Source: Micromonospora humi
Lineage (GTDB): Bacteria; Actinomycetota; Actinomycetes; Mycobacteriales; Micromonosporaceae
Reading direction: 5' to 3'
DNA: 64,000 bases
NCBI RefSeq assembly: GCF_900090105.1
Contig: NZ_FMDM01000006.1
Location: forward strand, 124,001-188,000
Shown: one piece after another, positions 16,430-23,983 of the stretch
How positions within the stretch are numbered: the first letter of the stretch is position 1
Layout: each line of letters begins with the position of its first letter
Program-made: the position numbers and the translations under genes
Notes under the pieces: generated by a model
Told to the model about the DNA's origin: nothing
Seen by the model: only the letters and a program-made list of their open reading frames with translations
The model's database searches: none

Positions 16430-17579
16430 GCAGCTCGCGGGCCGCCTCGACCACCTCGACGGCCGGCACGTCGGCCACGAACGACACCCGGTGCGGGCAG
16501 TCGCCGTCGCCCGGCCGGTGCGGGTAGATCCCCGGCGTGCAGTCGACGCCGCAGACCGGGCACCGGGTGGTCCAGGAGGCGATCGGGCGGTGCCGGCCGC
16601 GCAGCGGGGACGCCCCGTTGATCAGGTTGCCGACCCAGAAGATCCCCACCGTGGGTGCGCCCACCGCGGCGGCCAGGTGCAGCGGCCCGGTGTCGTTGGA
16701 GATCACCAGCGCGCAGTCCGCGTACGCGGCGGCGAGCGCGCCGAGCCCCAGCGTGCCGACCTGCGGGCGGAGCGGCACACCGGCCGCGGCGACCACCGCG
16801 TCGACCGTCTCCCGCTCCACGGGCGTGCCGGTGACCAGCACCTCGTACCCGTCGGCGACCAGCTCCCGGGCGACCTCGGCGAAGCCCTCCGCCGGCCAGC
16901 GCCGCCGGGTGTCGGTGGCGCCCGGGTGCAGCGCCACCCGGGGCCGGGTGGGCGCGCCGAGCACCGCGACGGCCTCGGCCCGGTCGGCGTCGGTGACCGC
17001 CAGCGTCGGGGTGATGGTGGTGGCCGGCGCCCCGACCAGGGCGGCCACCTCCAGGTAGCGGATCACCTCGTGCTGGTAGTAGACGTAGCGCAGCCAGCGG
17101 TCCAGCGGCGGCGCGTCGTCGGCCCGCAGCCCGGCGGTGACCCGGGCGCCGAGGCCGGCGACGAACGGGTTGGAGTTGGCGCCGCCGCCGTGCACCTGCA
17201 CCGCCAGGTCGAACCGTTCGGCGCGGACGGCGGCCAGGAAACCGGCCGGGTCGACCGGAGACTCGTCGGGCCCGGGTTCGCGGATGCCGGGCCTCGGCGG
17301 CACCACCAGCACCCGGTCCACCGGGCCGGGCCGGTCGCGCCAGAGCGCCGCGTGCCACGGCGCGCCGAGCAGCACGATCTCCGCCGAGGGGTACGCGGCC
17401 CGCAACGCCTCCAGCGCGGGCAGCACGAAGATGAAGTCGCCGAGCGCGTTGGCCCGCAGCACGGCGATCCGCTCGACGTCCGGCACCCGCTCGCCGACCG
17501 GGCCGAGCACCCACGGCGGCCCCGGGTCGCGGCGCGGCGACACACGCGCCGAGCGGGGGTCGTCGGTCGGGTCGTCCAC
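16404..17579 (-). CDS. Family 9 glycosyltransferase (heptosyltransferase-like)
   Basis: This 391-aa GT-B protein is related to LPS ADP-heptose transferases. It has the N-terminal strand RIAVLRANALGDFIFVLPAL, the family signature NDTGPLHLAAAVGAPTVGIF, and PGATDTRRRWP in the second domain. A cysteine group near the C-terminus (CPVCGVDC and DCPH) could bind metal, an addition seen in some actinobacterial GT9 proteins. Together with hldE and the GT2 it implies a heptose-type sugar in a surface glycan of this Gram-positive. The start is GTG 17579, 7 nt behind the hsp20 stop. Confidence 0.87.
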   Translation of the reverse strand: MDDPTDDPRSARVSPRRDPGPPWVLGPVGERVPDVERIAVLRANALGDFIFVLPALEALRAAYPSAEIVLLGAPWHAALWRDRPGPVDRVLVVPPRPGIREPGPDESPVDPAGFLAAVRAERFDLAVQVHGGGANSNPFVAGLGARVTAGLRADDAPPLDRWLRYVYYQHEVIRYLEVAALVGAPATTITPTLAVTDADRAEAVAVLGAPTRPRVALHPGATDTRRRWPAEGFAEVARELVADGYEVLVTGTPVERETVDAVVAAAGVPLRPQVGTLGLGALAAAYADCALVISNDTGPLHLAAAVGAPTVGIFWVGNLINGASPLRGRHRPIASWTTRCPVCGVDCTPGIYPHRPGDGDCPHRVSFVADVPAVEVVEAARELLTPLRSTR

Positions 17580-17586
17580 GGCGCGC

Positions 17587-18114
17587 CTAGGGACGGTCGA
17601 TCTCGTCGACAGTGGTGTCCGGGTGGTGCAGCTCCCGGTCCGCGGCCGGGTCGGCCCGGCTCGGCGTACGACCGGTGGCGCCGTGCGGGCCGGTGCGGCC
17701 GACGGTGATGGTGCGCGGCGCGGGCCGGGCCGCCCGGGGCAGCCGCACCCGCAGCAGGCCGTGGTCCATCACCGCGTCGATCCGCTCCGGGTCGACGCGG
17801 GACGGCAGGTCGACGCGGTATTCGAAGCCCCGGGTGGTGAACCCGCCCGGGATGCCCTGGTCGGCGTTGACCTCGGCCTCCGACCGGGCCCGGACGCACA
17901 GCTCCCGGTCGTCCAGCTCGACGGCCACCTCCTCCGGTGCCACGCCGGGCAGCCGGACCAGCACCTCCCAGCCGTCGGCCACCTCGGACGTCTCCACGTC
18001 GGGGGTGCCGGAGCGACCGCCGACCAGGCGGCTCAGCTCGGAGCGCAGCGACTGCAGCTCGCCCATCGGGTCCCAGCCCTGCTGGCGGCCGAGCCAGCTC
18101 CGCGGTTCCGTCAT
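17587..18114 (-). CDS. Hsp20/alpha-crystallin small heat-shock protein
   Basis: This 175-aa protein has a central alpha-crystallin domain: VETSEVADGWEVLVRLPGVA, EEVAVELDDRELCVRAR, EYRVDLPSRVD and the terminal GLLRVRLPR strand. The C-terminal extension is disordered and charged, and the usual I-x-I anchor appears only as TITV. Holdase chaperones of this family bind unfolding proteins without ATP. It overlaps the upstream DUF2231 gene by 4 nt (ATGA), so they are cotranscribed. No HAIR/HspR operator was found upstream. Confidence 0.87.
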   Translation of the reverse strand: MTEPRSWLGRQQGWDPMGELQSLRSELSRLVGGRSGTPDVETSEVADGWEVLVRLPGVAPEEVAVELDDRELCVRARSEAEVNADQGIPGGFTTRGFEYRVDLPSRVDPERIDAVMDHGLLRVRLPRAARPAPRTITVGRTGPHGATGRTPSRADPAADRELHHPDTTVDEIDRP

Positions 18115-18617
18115 CGCACGTCTCCGATCCGCTGGTTGGCCGGGCCGGGTCGCAGCGAACTGGACGCGTTGAGGTCGTGCTCCGGGTCGACGCCGACGCC
18201 GAGCCGGTCCACCAGTTCGCCGCCGAGCCAGGCGCTGATCCCGAGGATCGCCACGGCGACCACCTCGATGGCGATCAGGGCGCCACCGGCCGCCCGCGAG
18301 TCGGCGTTGAGACGAACCACCCAGACGGCGGCGAAGAGCAGGATCACCGCGATGTTCGCGGCGGCGTGGAGGAGCCCGACCCGCTTCGCCCGGGTGCCGG
18401 TCGGCAGCGCGAGCAGGTCGAACGCGCCGGCCACGGCGGCCAGCAGGCCACCGATCAGACCGACGGTGATGTTCCAGTAGGCGACCTCGCCGAGGAAGTC
18501 CGGCCCGCCCACGGTGTCGACCACGTCGAAGATCACCGCGGTCACCAGGAGCGCGACCGGGAACATCACCAGCATCGGATGCACGGGATGGCCGAGCACC
18601 TTCAGTCGGCTCTCCAT
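18111..18617 (-). CDS. DUF2231 membrane protein
   Basis: This 168-aa protein has four predicted membrane helices (MLVMFPVALLVTAVIFDVV, WNITVGLIGGLLAAVAGAF, LLHAAANIAVILLFAAVWVV, GGALIAIEVVAVAILGISAWLG). It carries the DUF2231 opening motif KVLGHPVHPMLVMFP. Function is unknown; members often sit with stress genes, as here with hsp20. The ATG at 18617 has GGAGG 6 nt upstream. A longer reading from 18794 is less likely because it covers the promoter region of the divergent PPOX gene. Confidence 0.85.
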   Translation of the reverse strand: MESRLKVLGHPVHPMLVMFPVALLVTAVIFDVVDTVGGPDFLGEVAYWNITVGLIGGLLAAVAGAFDLLALPTGTRAKRVGLLHAAANIAVILLFAAVWVVRLNADSRAAGGALIAIEVVAVAILGISAWLGGELVDRLGVGVDPEHDLNASSSLRPGPANQRIGDVR

Positions 18618-18782
18618 CTCGACCTCCAACCGTCGCGTCCGGACACGCGCTGTGATCCGGTCCCTACCCGGCGACATCGGGGGCAAACCCGGCGGCCGAC
18701 GTGCTCCTAGACTGACCATGGCGGATCCCGACCCGTCGCGGGCCGGAACCGTCGTCAAGGTCAACGGACGGGGGAGGCAGAC

Positions 18783-19403
18783 GTGACGACGCACGAGATC
18801 ACCAGCCCGGAGGAACTACGCGACCTGTTGGGCTCGCCGATGCCGCGGGCGCTGGCGAAGGAACGCCGCACGCTGCACCGGCGTGACCGGGAGTGGCTGG
18901 CCGCCTCGCCGTTCTGCCTGGTCGCCACCGCCGGCGCGGACGGCGCCTGCGACGTCTCCCCCAAGGGTGACCCGCCCGGCTTCGCGCTGGTGCTCGACGA
19001 CACCACGGTGGCCATCCCGGAGCGGCCCGGCAACCGGCGCGCCGACGGCTACCGCAACATCCTTCAGAACCCGCACGTCGGGCTGATCTTCCTGATTCCC
19101 GGGCGCACCGACACGCTGCGGATCAACGGCCGGGCCCGGCTGGTGCGCGACGCGCCCTGGTTCGCCGACATGGAGATCAAGGGCCACCGGCCGGTGCTCG
19201 CCGTCGAGGTGGCCGTCGAGCAGATCTTCTACCACTGCGCCAAGGCGTTCCTCCGCTCCGAGCTGTGGCAGCCGGCGACCTGGCGGCCGGACGCGCTGCC
19301 GACCCGGCCCCGGCTGGTCAAGGAGGTCGAGGCGCCCGCGGAGAGCCTGGCCGACCTGGAACGGCACTACGGCCCCGACTACGCGAAGAAGCTCTACGTC
19401 TGA
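18783..19403 (+). CDS. MSMEG_1061-family FMN-dependent PPOX-type flavoprotein
   Basis: This 206-aa split-barrel flavoprotein has WLAASPFCLVATAGADGACDV and SPKGDPPGFALVLDDTT near the N-terminus. ERPGNRRADGYRNILQNPHVGLIF supplies the flavin phosphate contacts. It ends in an extended C-terminal region (EQIFYHCAKAFLRSELWQPA) typical of the MSMEG_1061 group. It is probably a cytosolic oxidoreductase of unknown substrate. The GTG at 18783 follows a GGGGGAGG RBS. The gene diverges from DUF2231. Confidence 0.82.
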   Translation: MTTHEITSPEELRDLLGSPMPRALAKERRTLHRRDREWLAASPFCLVATAGADGACDVSPKGDPPGFALVLDDTTVAIPERPGNRRADGYRNILQNPHVGLIFLIPGRTDTLRINGRARLVRDAPWFADMEIKGHRPVLAVEVAVEQIFYHCAKAFLRSELWQPATWRPDALPTRPRLVKEVEAPAESLADLERHYGPDYAKKLYV

Positions 19404-19419
19404 ACGCCGGCCGGTTAGG

Positions 19420-19445
19420 CCGGATCCGCCGGGGTACGGATCCGG
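19420..19445. terminator. CCGGATCCG hairpin between PPOX and SRPBCC genes
   Basis: Perfect 9-bp arms (19420-19428 and 19437-19445, 8-nt loop) lie 16 nt after the PPOX stop. It could terminate or serve as an operator of the next gene. Confidence 0.45.
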
Positions 19446-19474
19446 TGTAGACGACGGGACGACAAGGAGTGGTC

Positions 19475-20065
19475 ATGACCAGGAAGGTGGAGAAGTCCAT
19501 CGACGTCGACGTGCCGGTCAGCACCGCCTACAACCAGTGGACCCAGTTCGAGGACTTCCCGCGGTTCATGGGCGGCGTGCGGGAGGTACGACAGATCGAC
19601 GACCGGCGGATGCACTGGGTTGCCGAGATCGCCGGCGTGCAGCGCGAGTGGGACGCCACCATCGTCGAGCAGGTGCCGGACCGGTCGGTCGCGTGGGCGG
19701 CCACCGGCGGCAAGGCGAACGCCGGCATGGTCCGGTTCGCGCCGATCGACGCCGGCCACACCCAGGTCCAGCTCCTGCTGGAGTACGAGCCGGAGGGCCT
19801 CGTCGAGCAGGCCGGCGAGAGGCTGCACCTGGTGGACCGGCAGGCCGAGTCCGACCTGGAGCGGTTCAAGGAATTCATCGAGGGTCGCCAGGCGGAGTCG
19901 GGCGGCTGGCGCGGCACCATCGCCCCGGGCGGCATCCCCGAGCCGTCCGCCGAGGTCGGCCCGGCCGAGCCGGCGGCCCGACACCGCGCGGACACCGACG
20001 AGGAACCGCCGCCGCCGGAGACCGAACCGGAGTACGCGCCGACCGGCGCGTACCCGCCTCGATAG
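19475..20065 (+). CDS. SRPBCC/polyketide-cyclase-like protein
   Basis: This 196-aa protein has a START-like helix-grip domain over residues 1-150. It begins VEKSIDVDVPVSTAYNQWTQFEDFPRFM, followed by HWVAEIAGVQREWDATI. This is the pattern of actinobacterial 'cyclase' proteins often found in stress operons. The last 45 residues are a disordered Pro/Glu-rich tail. Ligand and activity are unknown. The ATG at 19475 sits about 6 nt behind AAGGAG; a GTG at 19469 overlaps the RBS and is unlikely. Confidence 0.85.
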   Translation: MTRKVEKSIDVDVPVSTAYNQWTQFEDFPRFMGGVREVRQIDDRRMHWVAEIAGVQREWDATIVEQVPDRSVAWAATGGKANAGMVRFAPIDAGHTQVQLLLEYEPEGLVEQAGERLHLVDRQAESDLERFKEFIEGRQAESGGWRGTIAPGGIPEPSAEVGPAEPAARHRADTDEEPPPPETEPEYAPTGAYPPR

Positions 20066-20088
20066 ACCTTCTTCCGCCCTGCCGGAGT

Positions 20089-20132
20089 GGGCCCGGTGGG
20101 CCGGCCGATTCGGCCGCGCCCGCCGGGCTCCC
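20089..20132. terminator. Imperfect GC hairpin after the SRPBCC gene
   Basis: The segment around CGGCCGATTCGGCCG (20102-20116) with flanking GGGCCCGG and CCGGGCTCC forms a long imperfect stem 24 nt after the SRPBCC stop. Confidence 0.5.
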
Positions 20133-20138
20133 TTCGTT

Positions 20139-20290
20139 ACTCGCTGTAGTAGAAGTCGGCCGCCTCGGCCGCGCCCGACGGTTCGCTGATCTTCATGGCC
20201 GTCCCGTGCCCGCTCAACGTGGTGACCAGCGCCAGCTTCGGCCCCGTACTCGGCGTCGTACAGTAGCGGAACCGGCGGGGCGGCCGGTGC
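20139..20290 (-). pseudogene. C-terminal gene fragment, unrecognised
   Basis: The minus strand reads RFRYCTTPSTGPKLALVTT...AADFYYSE then a stop at 20139. The composition is protein-like, unlike the low-complexity shadow frames around it. No start codon with an RBS is visible, and the frame runs into the stop region of the gene at 20303. It looks like the remnant tail of a lost gene. The family is not recognised. Confidence 0.35.
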
Positions 20291-20302
20291 CCGCGAGAGC
20301 GG

Positions 20303-20905
20303 TCAGCGGCAGTCCACCTCGTGCAGGGCGGGCCAGACCGGCTGACCGACGTCGCCGTGCAGGATCAGGCTGCCGCCGTCGTCGCTCCACCTCAGCTCGT
20401 ACGCGTGGTCGGTGATCGGGGTGCCGCCGTCGTCGGCGGTCCACGTGCTCACCTGCCATCCGATCCCGGTCGCCGGGACGGCGTACACCTCACCACCGCC
20501 GGCGAAGAGGAACGACGTCTGCCGGGCCACCGCCCGGCAGCCGTCCGGTCCGCCCGGCTCCAGCACGCGGTAGGTGGCGGACAGGTCGTCGAGCAGGCCG
20601 AGGCCGGTCCCCAGCCAGGCGAGGACGGTCAGCAGCGTGAGCACCCGGCGGATCCGCACGCTCCGTCCCACGTCGTCCGGCACGCGCGCCCACCTGTCGA
20701 CGAGGTGCCAGAACGGTGTGATCACCAGCGGTGTGAGCAGCAGGGCGCCGCTCACCAGCCAGGTGGGGACGACCCGGCCGGCGACCACCAGCACCATGCC
20801 GCCCCAGGAACCGACCACCACGAGCAGCGCGAGCAGGACACCGGCGGCGGCGACGGGTACGGGCGGCCCGGTCGGCTCTGTCCCACCGCGTGCCGCCGGC
20901 CTCAC
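20303..20905 (-). CDS. Membrane protein of unknown function
   Basis: This 200-aa protein has three predicted helices (VAAAGVLLALLVVVGSWGG, VVPTWLVSGALLLTPLVITP, RVLTLLTVLAWLGTGLGLL). A C-terminal soluble part with SATYRVLEPGGPDGCRAV and YAVPATGIGWQVSTW is probably extracytoplasmic. The start is the GTG at 20905, forming a 4-nt GTGA overlap with the VOC gene; this fits better than the longer frame that runs through the VOC gene. No family assigned. Confidence 0.7.
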   Translation of the reverse strand: MRPAARGGTEPTGPPVPVAAAGVLLALLVVVGSWGGMVLVVAGRVVPTWLVSGALLLTPLVITPFWHLVDRWARVPDDVGRSVRIRRVLTLLTVLAWLGTGLGLLDDLSATYRVLEPGGPDGCRAVARQTSFLFAGGGEVYAVPATGIGWQVSTWTADDGGTPITDHAYELRWSDDGGSLILHGDVGQPVWPALHEVDCR

Positions 20906-21300
20906 GCCGTCGTCACCATCCACAGGTGACCGTCCGGGTCGGCGAACGCGGCGGTGTAGCCCCACGGCTGCTCGGCCGGCGGCGTCACCACGCGGGCGCC
21001 CGCGACCCGGGCCCGGTCGACGATCCCCCGGACCTCGTCGGGGTCTCCGGCGACCCAGCTCAGCACGCACTCGCTGTGGCCCCGCTCGGCGACCTCGTGG
21101 TCGCCGATCACCCAACCGAAGCCCCCGCTCGGCACCAGCATCAGCCGCAGGCCGTCGTTCACGGCGAACTGCAGCGGCTCGGGAATCCCGTCCGCCGCCG
21201 GCTCACCGATGGCCGTCCAGCCGAGAGCGTCGACGTAGAAGCGGTGTGACGTCGCGCGGTCGGCGATCGGCAGGCTGACGGTCACGGTCGGATCGGCCAT
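20902..21300 (-). CDS. VOC-family (glyoxalase/bleomycin-resistance fold) protein
   Basis: This 132-aa protein has paired beta-alpha-beta-beta-beta modules. The first begins VTVSLPIADRATSHRFYVDALG. The closing strands carry WGYTAAFADPDGHLWMV with the conserved DPDGH metal-ligand region. Members include lyases, dioxygenases and drug-binding proteins; the substrate is unknown. A GGAG RBS precedes the ATG at 21300. It is coupled to the downstream membrane protein gene. Confidence 0.83.
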   Translation of the reverse strand: MADPTVTVSLPIADRATSHRFYVDALGWTAIGEPAADGIPEPLQFAVNDGLRLMLVPSGGFGWVIGDHEVAERGHSECVLSWVAGDPDEVRGIVDRARVAGARVVTPPAEQPWGYTAAFADPDGHLWMVTTA

Positions 21301-21395
21301 GGTGGCAACTCCAGGTCTGCGCGAAGAGGAACGGTCATCGAGGTGGACCGCGCGGCCGGTCCGAACTCATCGGTCACTCCCCCGACGCCCGCCGG

Positions 21396-22541
21396 TCAAT
21401 CGAGACCCGGCGCGAAGCCGACCTGCCAACCCGCCACGGCGAAGCTGTCGGCGACGACCGTGACGGTCACCCGTTTCCCGGTCCGGACCGGCACCTTGAA
21501 CCGGGGCGGCAGATCGTACTCGGAGGCCAACGCGCTTCCTGTCCCGCACTCGCCGGACCAGTCGTAGAACGCCCGCCGCTCCACCTCCTTCCCGTCGACC
21601 AGCACGCGGATCCGACCGGGCGCCACGGCGCACACGTAGATGTTCAACTGCAGCGGCATGGCCAGGTCGAGCCGGTACGAGCCGTTCGGCGACGCGGCGG
21701 TGCGGGCGTCGACCGCACCGAGTTCGGTCGGGAAGGGCACACCAGGATTCCCCGTCGCCGACTCGGCGACGGCGTCCAGATCGACCAGTTCGGGTGGCCG
21801 GGGCGGCATCGGGAACTGCTCGAACGGCACCGGCGTGTAGACGCCGACCGCCATCGTGCCGGCGAGGTGGGTCGCGGCGCCCGGCCGGGCATCCGCGTTG
21901 TCGGTCGCCAGCGGCTTGCCGATCCTGACCACGATCGTCACCGGCTTCCCGGCACGGATTCCCAGTTCACTCCACTGGACGTAGTGTCCGCTCATCCCGG
22001 CGTCGACGAGCGCCGGCCCCGGCAGCAGCGACGAGCCGCAGTCTCCGGTGCCGACGACCTTCCTGCCGACCGTGACCTGGATCAGGTGGTCGGATCGACC
22101 GGGCACCGCCCCCGCACGCAGCCGGTCGTCACAGTTGATGCCCAGCCGGAAGTCCGTGGCGTCCGGCGTGAACGTCAGGGTGACGGTCGACTGCCCCGGC
22201 AGGACCACCTCGCGCGCCAGCACCCGATGATGCCCGCGGAGGTACTCCGGGAGCAGCTCACCGGCGGGCGTGGGCGCCGGACCCGGCGTGGCGGTCGGGG
22301 CCGGCGACGCCGAGGACGTGCTGGCCAGCGGCGACGGCGTCGAGTCGACGGGCTGACGCGCGACCAGACCCACCGAGGTCGCGGTGCTCGCCACCAGCAC
22401 GGCGGCGGCGACGCCGGCGGCGCGCACCCGCCGCTGTCGGGTGATGCGACGGTGCAGCTTCATCAGGCGGTCCTCGCCGGACGGAACCTCCGCGCTCTGC
22501 GCCGTCAGGAGACGGCGTAGGCGCTCCTCTTCGACGGTCAT
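21396..22541 (-). CDS. Single-pass membrane protein encoded with a SigE-family sigma factor (possible anti-sigma role)
   Basis: This 381-aa protein has a cytosolic N-terminus of about 38 residues (MTVEEERLRRLLTAQSAEVP). One membrane segment at about 39-61 follows, then a Ser/Pro/Thr-rich linker and a 300-residue extracellular part with beta-rich repeats such as VVLPGQSTVTLTF and GKPVTIVVRIGKP. The ATG overlaps the sigma factor stop by 4 nt (ATGA), so the two are coupled. The layout resembles anti-sigma factors, but no zinc-binding HxxxCxxC motif is present, so that role is inference. Confidence 0.75.
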   Translation of the reverse strand: MTVEEERLRRLLTAQSAEVPSGEDRLMKLHRRITRQRRVRAAGVAAAVLVASTATSVGLVARQPVDSTPSPLASTSSASPAPTATPGPAPTPAGELLPEYLRGHHRVLAREVVLPGQSTVTLTFTPDATDFRLGINCDDRLRAGAVPGRSDHLIQVTVGRKVVGTGDCGSSLLPGPALVDAGMSGHYVQWSELGIRAGKPVTIVVRIGKPLATDNADARPGAATHLAGTMAVGVYTPVPFEQFPMPPRPPELVDLDAVAESATGNPGVPFPTELGAVDARTAASPNGSYRLDLAMPLQLNIYVCAVAPGRIRVLVDGKEVERRAFYDWSGECGTGSALASEYDLPPRFKVPVRTGKRVTVTVVADSFAVAGWQVGFAPGLD

Positions 22542-23044
22542 CGGATGAGCTCCTTCTCGTCCCGGCGGTCGGCAAGTGCGGGGTGCGCGCGCAGCTTGGC
22601 CAGGCCCTTGCTGGCCTGGCTCTTGACGGTGCCGACGCTGATGTGGAGCGTCTCGGCGATCTGCGCCTCGGTGAGGTCCTCGAAGTAGCGGAGCACGAGG
22701 ACCGCCCGCTGCCGCCGGGGAAGCTCCGCGAGCATCCGCCACAACGCGTCCCGCTCGACGTACTGCGTGACCCGGTCGGCCGCCTCGACGCGCTCGGGCA
22801 CCGCCTGCGGGATCTCCCCGGTCCAGCGACGGCGGCGCCACGACAGGTAGGTGTTCACGATGGTCCGACGGACGTACGCCTCGGCGTCCCCGCGTACCCG
22901 GGACCACGCGAACCAGACCTTGACCAGGGCCGTCTGGAGCAGGTCCTCGGCCGCCGCCCAGTCGCCGGTGAGCAGATAGGCGACGCGCAGCAACCGGGGC
23001 GATCGGTCGACCACGAACTGGTCGTACTCGGTGCGGTCGGCCAA
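22538..23044 (-). CDS. SigE-family ECF RNA polymerase sigma factor
   Basis: This 168-aa ECF sigma factor has region 2 at VVDRSPRLLRVAYLLTGDW and AAEDLLQTALVKVWFAW. Region 4 is LPRRQRAVLVLRYFEDLTEA with the helix-turn-helix QIAETLHISVGTVKSQASKG. The pattern belongs to the large actinobacterial SigE family. I prefer a TTG at 23044 because GGAGGAGG lies 4-11 nt upstream and family members begin at that point. An ATG at 23074 would add ten atypical residues. Its own promoter is not identifiable; autoregulation is common in the family. Confidence 0.88.
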   Translation of the reverse strand: MADRTEYDQFVVDRSPRLLRVAYLLTGDWAAAEDLLQTALVKVWFAWSRVRGDAEAYVRRTIVNTYLSWRRRRWTGEIPQAVPERVEAADRVTQYVERDALWRMLAELPRRQRAVLVLRYFEDLTEAQIAETLHISVGTVKSQASKGLAKLRAHPALADRRDEKELIR

Positions 23045-23150
23045 CCGTCCTCCTCCGTCGGGCCTGCACCTCATCTACGCGTTGGCCCGAGGCGAGGGTT
23101 GCCTCGGGCGACACCTACGCTCACTCGTCCCACCGGGCGCCACCCGCCGG

Positions 23151-23639
23151 TCACCTGCCTCGCCCGATGCCGCCCCGGGTCCACGCCGCCATGAATCGGC
23201 CTACGGTGATCGGCCCGGCCCGGCGCAGGTAGAGCACCATCAGTGCCAGTCCGCCACCGCCCGTCGTGAGGAGCAGCCAACGGGGCAACTCGCGCGACAC
23301 CGGAGCCGGGGCGCAGTGGGTGGGTGTGTAGTCGACGGTCATCTGTGTGTTCAAGCGAGGGAGGTGCTCTCCGGGAAACGCCGTTCGGTCGATGCCACAG
23401 AAGACCGGTCCGTCGGTCGCATCGACTCGGAGCAGCGCCACGGCAGGGCGGCCGGCGCTATCCTGCTCCAAGGCGAGCACGGTGCCTGGGACCAACTCGC
23501 CCGCCGGCGGCGGCGGTCCCAGATCGGCGAACAGGCCCGCCAGGAGAAGCGCGGTCGAGGCCATGACGCCGGCCATGGTCGACCTGGGCCACAGCGGCAG
23601 CTGAGATGCTCGCCGCCGCTTGCGGCCGGAGAGAGGCAT
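23151..23639 (-). CDS. Two-pass membrane protein, DUF3592-like topology
   Basis: This 162-aa protein has a basic N-terminus (SGRKRRRASQ), a membrane helix (AGVMASTALLLAGLFADLG) and an extracellular domain of about 75 residues. The domain contains a GTVLALEQ strand and two Cys (VFCGIDR, THCAP). A second helix is WLLLTTGGGGLALMVLYL. The arrangement recalls DUF3592 proteins, but I am not sure of the family. A TAGTGT box ends 6 nt before the ATG, so expression is probably leaderless. Confidence 0.68.
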   Translation of the reverse strand: MPLSGRKRRRASQLPLWPRSTMAGVMASTALLLAGLFADLGPPPPAGELVPGTVLALEQDSAGRPAVALLRVDATDGPVFCGIDRTAFPGEHLPRLNTQMTVDYTPTHCAPAPVSRELPRWLLLTTGGGGLALMVLYLRRAGPITVGRFMAAWTRGGIGRGR

Positions 23640-23645
23640 GGCCGG

Positions 23646-23651
23646 ACACTA
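23646..23651 (-). promoter_or_regulatory. Leaderless -10 box TAGTGT
   Basis: The minus-strand TAGTGT leaves 6 nt before the ATG at 23639, with no RBS between. Confidence 0.5.
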
Positions 23652-23778
23652 GCCCGGACGATCAAGGCGGTTCCCCTCCGCGCCACTGCCCGCGACCGGC
23701 CGTGGCAGCACGGACGGCGGCGTGACCGGCCTCGGGAAACGGCGAAGCCCAGGCCGATGACCTGGGCTTCCGTACCGA

Positions 23779-23851
23779 GCCGCCTGACGGAATCGAACCG
23801 TCGACCTACGCATTACGAGTGCGTCGCTCTAGCCGACTGAGCTAAGGCGGC
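23779..23851 (-). tRNA. tRNA-Thr (anticodon CGU)
   Basis: This 73-nt cloverleaf reads on the minus strand. The acceptor stem is GCCGCCT/AGGCGGC, the D-arm TAGCTCAGTCGGCTAGAGC. The anticodon stem ACGCA/TGCGT encloses the loop CTCGTAA (anticodon CGU, reading ACG codons), and the T-arm is GGTTCGATTCC. The 3' CCA is not encoded. No integrase or attachment-site duplication is seen beside it. Confidence 0.96.
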
Positions 23852-23970
23852 AACGATCGTCAAGTGTACGGCACGCCCGGCCGGGAGCCGAACGGGATCC
23901 CCCTCGTCCGGAACCGGACATCAAGGCCCAGCCGGCGCGACTCGGGAGAGACTTCCCGCCCGGTGCGGAC

Positions 23971-23976
23971 TACCCT
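23971..23976 (+). promoter_or_regulatory. Leaderless -10 box TACCCT for the metallophosphatase gene
   Basis: TACCCT ends 7 nt before the GTG at 23984; no RBS is present. Confidence 0.45.
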
Positions 23977-23983
23977 GCGGCGG

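Noticed and set aside
23779..23851. tRNA-Thr as an integration site
   Set aside because: No integrase, no duplicated tRNA 3' end and no foreign-looking DNA beside it.
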